DNA from: an uncultured Bacillota bacterium
GTDB lineage: Bacteria > Bacillota > Clostridia > Christensenellales > UBA1242
Reading direction: 5' to 3'
Assembly: GCA_946499835.1 (NCBI GenBank)
Contig: CAMMTJ010000005.1
Span: 1 to 64,000, forward strand
Length of the DNA stretch: 64,000 nucleotides
A program made the translations under genes and the position numbers. Under the pieces are notes generated by a model, which was not told the DNA's origin, did not search any database, and saw only the letters and a program-made list of their open reading frames with translations. This document shows, piece after piece, positions 58,082 to 64,000 of this stretch (the first letter of the stretch is position 1; each line of letters begins with the position of its first letter).

Positions 58082-60928
58082 GTGACAATAGAGGAAAAAC
58101 TCAAATCAAATGAGTGGAAAAAATATAGAAAACAAATTCCAGATGCAAAGGGACTAGGCAAGCATTATGTGAAAGATACTTGCAAAATTTTGTCTATTGC
58201 AGATGACTTCAAACAAATGGACAACCAAACTCTTCAAATGAGGGCAAAATCTCTTCAAGAAAGAGTAAAAAATGGTGAAAAACTCGACAATGTCAAGTAT
58301 GAGGCTTATGCACTTATGCGTGAGGCTTCTCGTCGTGTGCTTGGCAAAGAACAATATCCAGTCCAAGTGCTTGGTGCTTGTGCTTTGTATGATGGCAATA
58401 TCGCAGAAATGGCAACAGGGGAAGGCAAAACTCTTATGGCACTTTTGCCAACATATCTCTATGCTTTGACAGGTGAGAACGTTCATGTGATAACAGCCAA
58501 TGAATATCTTGCAAAACGTGACAGCGAAATGGCAGGAAAAGTGTTTGAGTTTCTTGGTATGACTTGTGGCGTTTCGACAGCAAGAATGAAGACAGAAGAC
58601 AAGCAGAAGGCTTACAGAAAAAATGTAACTTACACAACTTGCACAGAAGTCGGCTTTGACTATTTGCGTGACAATATGGCTTTGTCAAAAGACACACAAG
58701 TTTTGCAAGGTTGCAATTTTGCAGTTATTGACGAAGTGGACAATGTCCTTCTTGACGAGGGAATGACCCCACTTGTTATCAGTGCAGGAAAGGAAAAGAG
58801 AGATGAAAATCTTCTCAAAAAAGCAAAGGAGTTTGTTGACTCTTTGAAGGCAGAAGATGTTGAACTTGCCCTTGATAGTTTTTATGTTGCTCTGACCGAT
58901 GAAGGTATGGATAGAGCGGAAAAGTTTTTTGGCGTAGAAGGACTGTATGGTGATCAGGATGCGGAAGAAGAGGGTGAAGTTGACATAGACAAGGCGATTT
59001 TGAGAGATTATATTTCAAACGCGTTGAAGGCAGAATATCTTTTCGAAAAAGATCGTGAATATATTGTGACAGATGACAAGATTGAAATTGTCGGTGGATC
59101 TATTGGTAGGGTGCTTTCTGGACGAGAATATTCAGACGGACTTCATCAAGCATTGCAAGCAAAAGAAGGTGTTTCAATCACACCTGAAACAAAGTATGCG
59201 GCAAAGATAACAATTCAAGGGCTTTTTGACCTTTACAAACATAAGTGTGGAATGACAGGAACTGCAAGCACAGATGCAATCGAATTTGAAGAAGGCTATG
59301 ATATGCCAGTTGTGCAAATTCCGCTCAATAGAGAAAGAAAAAGAGAAGACTTAGGGATCGAGGTTTATGCAGACCAAAGAGAAAAGTTGATTGCAATCAT
59401 TACACAAGTGGTTGAATGTCATGAAAAAGGACAGCCAATTTTGATTGGTGTGACAAGCGTTGAAGATTCACTTATGATCTCTGATTTGCTTAAACAATTT
59501 GGGCTTGACCATAATGTTCTTAACGCCAGAGTTTCGGCAGGCATAACTGCAAATGACAAAGATGAAAGACAAGCCCAAGATGAAGACTTTATTGTGGCGC
59601 AAGCAGGAAGAAAAGGTGCAATCACTGTTGCAACAAACATGGCGGGTCGTGGAACAGATATCTTGCTTGGTGGAAACAGTGAATTTATGGCTCGCGAAGC
59701 ACTTCTCAAAGAAGGATACAGCGAAGAGCAAATTGCAAAAGCAGAAAGTTTGATTGAAAGTGAAGATGAAAAAGTCCGTGCATTGCAAGAGCGTTTCCAA
59801 GAATTGAAAGCATTCTTCCAAGAACAAGTTGAAAAGGAAAAGAAAGAAGTTGAAAATGCCGGTGGACTGTTTGTGCTTGGATGTGAATTGAACATGAGCA
59901 GACGTATTGATGATCAACTCAAAGGAAGATCGGGCAGAAATGGTGACAAGGGGCAAACAAAAATTGTATGCTCGCTTGACGACAGGGTTATGGAAAGTGT
60001 GCTTGAAGAGGAAGAACTTGACAAACTCAAAAGAAAATATCAAGGGGTTGAAGGACAGATCAAAGATCGTTCTCTTCTTGGCGAAATGCAGTCTGCACAA
60101 AAAATGGCAGAAGGACGCTCAACACAATCAAGAAAATGGGCAAGAGCGTTTGGCAAAGGTGAAGACAAGATTCGCAAAAACTTTTATGCTCTTCGAGATG
60201 AGGCTCTTGATGAAAAATCTTCAATGACAAATCTTTATGGCGGAATGGTAAACTTTTTGATAAGAGAAGAACTTTCTTTGCCATATGATCAAGAGACTTA
60301 TGACAAGAGCAATCCTCGTCAATATGTGATTGAAAAGATTGCTGAAAAATATGGAGTTGACAAAGAGCCTCTCAAAGATGCTTATTTCTTGGAAGATAGA
60401 CAAGTTGCTGACGAAATCACAAAAGCAGTCATGGATAGAGATGGCGAACTTCTCAAAAAATACAACAATTGGACAAAAGGACAATGGCTTCGCTCTTTGA
60501 ATGGAGTTTGGGCTGAATATATTTCAAAATCTTCTCAAATGTCTATGACGGCAGGGCTTTCTTATAGGGGAAGCAAAGATATTCCAGCAGATCTTGCAAA
60601 AGATCAACTCTCTCTTCTTGAAAAGATGATAAATTCATGCGCTGAAAACTTTGTGCGTGAGACTCCAACAACTCTTCGTGAGGCAGAAGAAAAACGCAAG
60701 AAGGAAAGCGAAGCGAGAATGGCAAATCAAGCAGCCATGACCAATCCTACCAGCAGAAAAAGACGGATACGGATTATCACAAATGCAATTTTTGAACCTG
60801 TTCGAGAACAACAGCCAACACAGGAAAATCAACCTCAAAAACAAGAAGAAAAACAACAAAAGAAAGGGAAGAATTTGTCTGACCTAGACGGTTCAGGATC
60901 TGGACAGGAAGGTGGAATGGGGATCTAA
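58082..60928 (+). CDS. secA: Preprotein translocase ATPase SecA (divergent)
   Basis: A 948-residue SecA motor that pushes unfolded preproteins through SecYEG. Motifs: GEGKT (113-117), EVDNVLLDE as the DEAD-like box, CGMTGTA, NMAGRGTDI, and QLKGRSGRNGD. The usual DEARTPLIISG reads DEGMTPLVISAG and GRSGRQGDPG reads GRSGRNGDKG. The C-terminal zinc motif CxCx8C is missing, and the tail is Gln/Lys-rich. It may be the only SecA or a SecA2. The GTG start follows AAAGGGGGG. Confidence 0.93.
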   Translation: MTIEEKLKSNEWKKYRKQIPDAKGLGKHYVKDTCKILSIADDFKQMDNQTLQMRAKSLQERVKNGEKLDNVKYEAYALMREASRRVLGKEQYPVQVLGACALYDGNIAEMATGEGKTLMALLPTYLYALTGENVHVITANEYLAKRDSEMAGKVFEFLGMTCGVSTARMKTEDKQKAYRKNVTYTTCTEVGFDYLRDNMALSKDTQVLQGCNFAVIDEVDNVLLDEGMTPLVISAGKEKRDENLLKKAKEFVDSLKAEDVELALDSFYVALTDEGMDRAEKFFGVEGLYGDQDAEEEGEVDIDKAILRDYISNALKAEYLFEKDREYIVTDDKIEIVGGSIGRVLSGREYSDGLHQALQAKEGVSITPETKYAAKITIQGLFDLYKHKCGMTGTASTDAIEFEEGYDMPVVQIPLNRERKREDLGIEVYADQREKLIAIITQVVECHEKGQPILIGVTSVEDSLMISDLLKQFGLDHNVLNARVSAGITANDKDERQAQDEDFIVAQAGRKGAITVATNMAGRGTDILLGGNSEFMAREALLKEGYSEEQIAKAESLIESEDEKVRALQERFQELKAFFQEQVEKEKKEVENAGGLFVLGCELNMSRRIDDQLKGRSGRNGDKGQTKIVCSLDDRVMESVLEEEELDKLKRKYQGVEGQIKDRSLLGEMQSAQKMAEGRSTQSRKWARAFGKGEDKIRKNFYALRDEALDEKSSMTNLYGGMVNFLIREELSLPYDQETYDKSNPRQYVIEKIAEKYGVDKEPLKDAYFLEDRQVADEITKAVMDRDGELLKKYNNWTKGQWLRSLNGVWAEYISKSSQMSMTAGLSYRGSKDIPADLAKDQLSLLEKMINSCAENFVRETPTTLREAEEKRKKESEARMANQAAMTNPTSRKRRIRIITNAIFEPVREQQPTQENQPQKQEEKQQKKGKNLSDLDGSGSGQEGGMGI

Positions 60929-61039
60929 TTTGACAGATTAGACAAAAACAGACAAAGAAAAAATGATTAACAATTTTCCGAGCATCATAGTATAATAGTG
61001 GTTAGATGCAAAAATTTTAAAAAAGGAGGGGGTTAGGTC

Positions 61040-61273
61040 ATGAAGTCATTGGTTAAGGCTTTCGATTCATTGCCAAAATGGGTTAAAGTTATCCTTGCAT
61101 TGCCTGTGCTTGACATTGTTTGGGCAATTTACAGACTTTGCAGATCAATTTCAAAAGGCAACGCTCTTGGCATCGTGCTTGCAGTTTTGATGCTCATCTT
61201 ATGCCCAGTTATTTTCTGGCTCGTTGACATCATCACATTGATTTTGATTGACAGAGTGCTTTGGATCGACTAA
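61040..61273 (+). CDS. Small two-helix membrane protein
   Basis: A 77-residue protein with an amphipathic N-terminus (SLVKAFDSLPKWVK) and two hydrophobic helices (about 17-33 and 43-73). AAGGAGGGGG precedes the ATG; a TATAAT box is about 50 bp upstream. Not recognised. Confidence 0.6.
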   Translation: MKSLVKAFDSLPKWVKVILALPVLDIVWAIYRLCRSISKGNALGIVLAVLMLILCPVIFWLVDIITLILIDRVLWID

Positions 61274-61305
61274 AAAATCGCCTTTAAGAAAAGGCGTTTT
61301 TTTTA
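61274..61305 (+). terminator. Terminator
   Basis: CGCCTT/AAGGCG stem and eight T. Confidence 0.8.
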
Positions 61306-61367
61306 TGCATAAAATCATTTGCAAAACTTGAAAAAAATGGGGTATAATAAAAATAGGAGAAAAGAAA

Positions 61368-61721
61368 ATGGCATTGAAGGCATTATTTAGAAAGGTTAAA
61401 GCTATGAGCGAAGAACAAAAAAAACAAATGGAAGTTGATGCAATAAAACTTGCTGCAGTGCCCGTGCCTGGCAAAGAGTGTCCTGTGTGTGGAAACAAGT
61501 CGATTTTCACAGAGCCTGCCATCCCCGCAGTAATAAGACCTGCAATCTGGTCATATTTGATGTTGACAAGAAAACCTCGCTTTGTTTGTTTGAATCCTGG
61601 TTGCGATGCTTCTTATCAAAAGACAAAAACAAGATTTACAGTAAACTCTATTGGAGATCTTGTGATGACCCATCCATTCAGTCAAATTTGCAAAGAAAAT
61701 CCATTTAGAATACATTTATAA
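61368..61721 (+). CDS. Zinc-ribbon-like small protein
   Basis: A 117-residue protein. CPVCGNK and CLNPGC, about 45 residues apart, look like a split zinc ribbon. The N-terminus is a basic helix (ALKALFRKVKAMSEEQKKQ). AGGAGA precedes the ATG. Family unknown. Confidence 0.6.
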   Translation: MALKALFRKVKAMSEEQKKQMEVDAIKLAAVPVPGKECPVCGNKSIFTEPAIPAVIRPAIWSYLMLTRKPRFVCLNPGCDASYQKTKTRFTVNSIGDLVMTHPFSQICKENPFRIHL

Positions 61722-61750
61722 AAGACGACCATATCGGTCGCCTTTTTTTG
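61722..61750. terminator. Bidirectional terminator
   Basis: GACGACC/GGTCGCC stem (one G-U) with an ATATC loop and seven T, between convergent genes. Confidence 0.7.
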
Positions 61751-61761
61751 ATATAAGCAAA

Positions 61762-63252
61762 TTAGTCTTGGAAAAGATGATTGTTGAGATATTGAGGCTG
61801 GCAGGTGATGTTGATTTTAAGTTTTTTCAGCGTCATCTCTTCGGCAGGTGAAAGCATATATGTGCAATGTGCTTCACAACCTTCAAGACGAGGAAGACAT
61901 TCAAGTGCCTTTTTGGCTTTTGGGTTGGATGAAGAGCAAATTGCAAGAGCGACAAGCACGTCATCGGCAGTCAGCACACTGCATTTTGTGTGAAGATAAT
62001 CTCTTCTTAAATTCATGATTGGGAAAAGGACGTTGTCAGAAATGACATCAAAGTCATCACCAAGGTTTGCAAGTGTGCGAAGTGCGTTGAGAAGAACGGC
62101 ACCGCTTGCCGAGATAACCTTTTTTGTTTTTCCTGTCACGATTTCACCATTTGGGAGTTCAAGTGCAACGCAAGGATAACCGCTTTCTTTTGCAGTCTTC
62201 TTTGCCACCTTTGTCACTTTGAGATAATCTATATCAAGGTCAAGTTCTGCCATGAGATATTGAGTGCGCTCAACAGTGTCAAAAGAAACTTGTCCTTTTT
62301 TATAGTCACACTCTGCATGGAGAAATCTTCTGACGATCTCTTTCTTTGAAGCCTCTTGCACAACCTTGTCATTTGTGATTGCTGATGCAACCATGTTGAC
62401 ACCCATATCGGTTGGCGACTTGTAAATTTCTTTGCCAGTGATCTTTTTGAGGATGTTGCTTAGCACTGGAAAAACTTCAATGTCGCGGTTATAGTTGACA
62501 GCGAGTTTTCCATAAGCATTGAAATGGAATGGGTCGATTTGATTGATATCTTTCAGGTCAGCCGTTGCTGATTCATAAGCAATGTTGACAGGATGTTTGA
62601 GTGGCAAGTTCCAAACAGGGAAGGTCTCAAATTTTGCATAGCCTGACTTGATGCCTTTTTTGTAATCATGATACATTTGGCTAAGACAGGTGGCAAGTTT
62701 TCCACTTGATGGGCCAGGCGCTGTCACAACGACAAGAGGACGTGAAGTTTCAATGTATGGATTTGCACCATAGCCTTCATCAGAAACGATGACATTGACT
62801 TCATTTGGATAACCTTTTGTATAGTTATGAAAATATACCTTTTCGCCTCTATTTTGAAGTTTTTGAGCAAACTTTTGAGCACTTGGTTGCCCTTTGAAAA
62901 GGGTGATAACGATTGAAGAGACATAAAGTCCAATTTCGCGCAAGTTGTCAATGACTCTGAGCATTTCATCATCATAACCCAGTCCAAGATCGGCACGGAT
63001 TTTGTTTTTCTCAATTGCATTTGCGCTTATGCAGAAAATGATTTCTGCCTTATCTTTGAGTTTCAAAAGAAGTTTTGTTTTGATGTTTGGGTCAAAGCCA
63101 GGAAGCACACGAGCGGCGTGATAATCATCAAACAATTTTCCGCCAAATTCGAGATAAAGTTTTGAAAACTTTTTGATTCTTTTCAAAATATTCTCGCTTT
63201 GCAGTTTAAGATACAGTTCATTGTCAAAACCGACATTTTCTTTTGTTTTCAT
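61762..63252 (-). CDS. DUF1846 (UPF0371) family protein
   Basis: A 496-residue protein with the conserved blocks of the DUF1846 family: FDNELYLKLQSENILKRI at the N-terminus, FGGKLFDDYHAARVLPGF, VTAPGPSSGKLATCLSQMYHD, and TDMGVNM. Members are about 500 residues, widespread in Firmicutes, and lack a settled function; a P-loop-like PGPSSGK is visible. The start was set to the ATG at 63252, behind GGAGGG; the longer frame to 63309 lacks a site. Confidence 0.88.
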   Translation of the reverse strand: MKTKENVGFDNELYLKLQSENILKRIKKFSKLYLEFGGKLFDDYHAARVLPGFDPNIKTKLLLKLKDKAEIIFCISANAIEKNKIRADLGLGYDDEMLRVIDNLREIGLYVSSIVITLFKGQPSAQKFAQKLQNRGEKVYFHNYTKGYPNEVNVIVSDEGYGANPYIETSRPLVVVTAPGPSSGKLATCLSQMYHDYKKGIKSGYAKFETFPVWNLPLKHPVNIAYESATADLKDINQIDPFHFNAYGKLAVNYNRDIEVFPVLSNILKKITGKEIYKSPTDMGVNMVASAITNDKVVQEASKKEIVRRFLHAECDYKKGQVSFDTVERTQYLMAELDLDIDYLKVTKVAKKTAKESGYPCVALELPNGEIVTGKTKKVISASGAVLLNALRTLANLGDDFDVISDNVLFPIMNLRRDYLHTKCSVLTADDVLVALAICSSSNPKAKKALECLPRLEGCEAHCTYMLSPAEEMTLKKLKINITCQPQYLNNHLFQD

Positions 63253-63376
63253 TTGAAAGTCCCTCCAAAATACAAAAAAATTATAACCCATTTTGCCAGT
63301 TTTTCGCAACCAAAATTAAAGCAAAGTTGGCAAAAAATTGGACGTTAAATTTTTTCTTGCAACAGTGGCAAAAAGT

Positions 63377-63406
63377 TTGGAAATACTCTTGTGCTTATGC
63401 TAGAAT
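63377..63406 (+). promoter_or_regulatory. Promoter of degV
   Basis: TTGGAA (63377-63382), 18 bp, TAGAAT (63401-63406). Confidence 0.45.
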
Positions 63407-63457
63407 ATGGAGTATGAGGGCTTGTGCCCACTACTGAGAAAAGGAGACAAAATTTTT

Positions 63458-64000
63458 ATGAAAAAGATTGCAGTAGTCACAGACAGCAATTCAAATATAA
63501 CGCAACAAGAGGCAAAAGAATTAAAAGATGTTTATGTCATTCCAATGCCTTTTATCGTTGACGGAGAGGAATTTTTTGAAGATGTCAACTTGACACAAGA
63601 AGGCTTTTATGAAAAACTGCTTGCGGGTGCGGACATCTCAACGTCACAACCTTCAGTTGGGCAGGTGACCGAACTGTGGGATGAACTTCTCAAAAATTAT
63701 GACCAAATCGTTCACATCCCTATGTCAAGTGCACTGAGCGAGTCTTGCAACAGTGCAAAAAATTATGCAAAGGAATATAATGGACGCGTTGTAGTTGTTG
63801 ACAACAGACGCATTTCAATCACTCTCAGACAATCTGTTCTTGATGCACTCACTCTTGCAAAGAAAGGTTATGACGGCGAAGAGATAAGACAAGAACTTGA
63901 AGAAACTCAATCAGATTCAAGCATATATATCATGGTTGACACTCTCAAATATCTCAAAAAAGGTGGTCGTATCACTCCTGCTGCCGCTGCAATTGGAACG
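63458..64000 (+). CDS. DegV family fatty-acid-binding protein (partial, 3' end cut by window)
   Basis: The first 181 codons are present. VVTDSNSNIT (near residue 6), STSQPSVGQ (near residue 65) and IPMSSALSESCNSA (near 90) are the three DegV landmarks that hold the fatty-acid carboxylate. Full-length members have about 280 residues. They supply exogenous fatty acids to FakA for phosphorylation in Firmicutes. AAGGAG precedes the ATG at 63458. Confidence 0.93.
   Translation, partial: MKKIAVVTDSNSNITQQEAKELKDVYVIPMPFIVDGEEFFEDVNLTQEGFYEKLLAGADISTSQPSVGQVTELWDELLKNYDQIVHIPMSSALSESCNSAKNYAKEYNGRVVVVDNRRISITLRQSVLDALTLAKKGYDGEEIRQELEETQSDSSIYIMVDTLKYLKKGGRITPAAAAIGT

Overview
The window is low-GC, densely coded DNA from a Bacillota (Firmicutes) bacterium of the Clostridia type, probably uncultured. 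The evidence is Spo0A, SpoIIE and CwlD homologues, a Soj/Spo0J (ParA/ParB) pair with perfect parS sites, pyruvate formate-lyase with its activase, rubrerythrin, a PerR-like Fur protein with a peroxiredoxin, and an S-box (SAM-I) riboswitch ahead of metK. Together these suggest a fermentative anaerobe from a sporulating or formerly sporulating lineage. The species cannot be named from sequence alone.

Layout. 1-4.3 kb: end of an exonuclease/endonuclease/phosphatase-family gene, parA-parB, a gene-free 1.7-kb stretch with two parS sites and a compact predicted small RNA, then rubrerythrin. 4.3-15 kb: housekeeping and hypothetical genes, tRNA-Ser, dCMP deaminase, the riboswitch-controlled metK operon, a nucleotidase-nucleoside hydrolase fusion, mscL, a CAT-like acetyltransferase and tRNA-Leu. 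15-20 kb: pflB followed by a HAD-PflA fusion. 20-33 kb: tRNA-Met beside a tRNA remnant, two copies of a module encoding mTERF-like helical-repeat proteins, yqeY, a phosphoesterase, spo0A with an altered receiver, a coiled-coil fibre protein, and an array of six phased DnaA boxes. 33-43 kb: cwlD, a PHP phosphoesterase, a guanylate kinase, spoIIE, tilS, lemA with a DUF2207 gene, and a second tRNA-Leu. 43-46 kb: two GNAT acetyltransferases, a peroxiredoxin and perR. 46-56 kb: a long minus-strand block with an ABC exporter that has two ATPases, a sigma-region-2-like protein with a partner, a second ABC exporter, and a two-gene sufC-sufB system. 56-64 kb: an MFS transporter, secA, small membrane proteins, a DUF1846 protein and the start of a degV gene.

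What stands out. (1) Two copies of a two-gene mTERF-like module, one built on six exact 36-residue repeats, with near-matching promoters. (2) A tRNA-linked modular repeat that begins at or within 2 bp of the 3' CCA of three tRNA genes, with a fourth copy enclosing an acetyltransferase gene. (3) A standalone RNA gene folding as a flush three-way junction with its own promoter and U-tract. (4) Six DnaA boxes spaced 21-22 bp, which with the parS sites suggests an origin-proximal region. (5) Spo0A with Glu in place of the phosphoacceptor Asp. (6) Five genes whose ATG lies exactly 6 nt after a -10 hexamer with no Shine-Dalgarno, implying leaderless mRNAs.

All start codons were rechecked against ribosome-binding sites, and many were moved downstream of the longest open frame. 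Nothing was computed or searched; family names rest on motif recognition.
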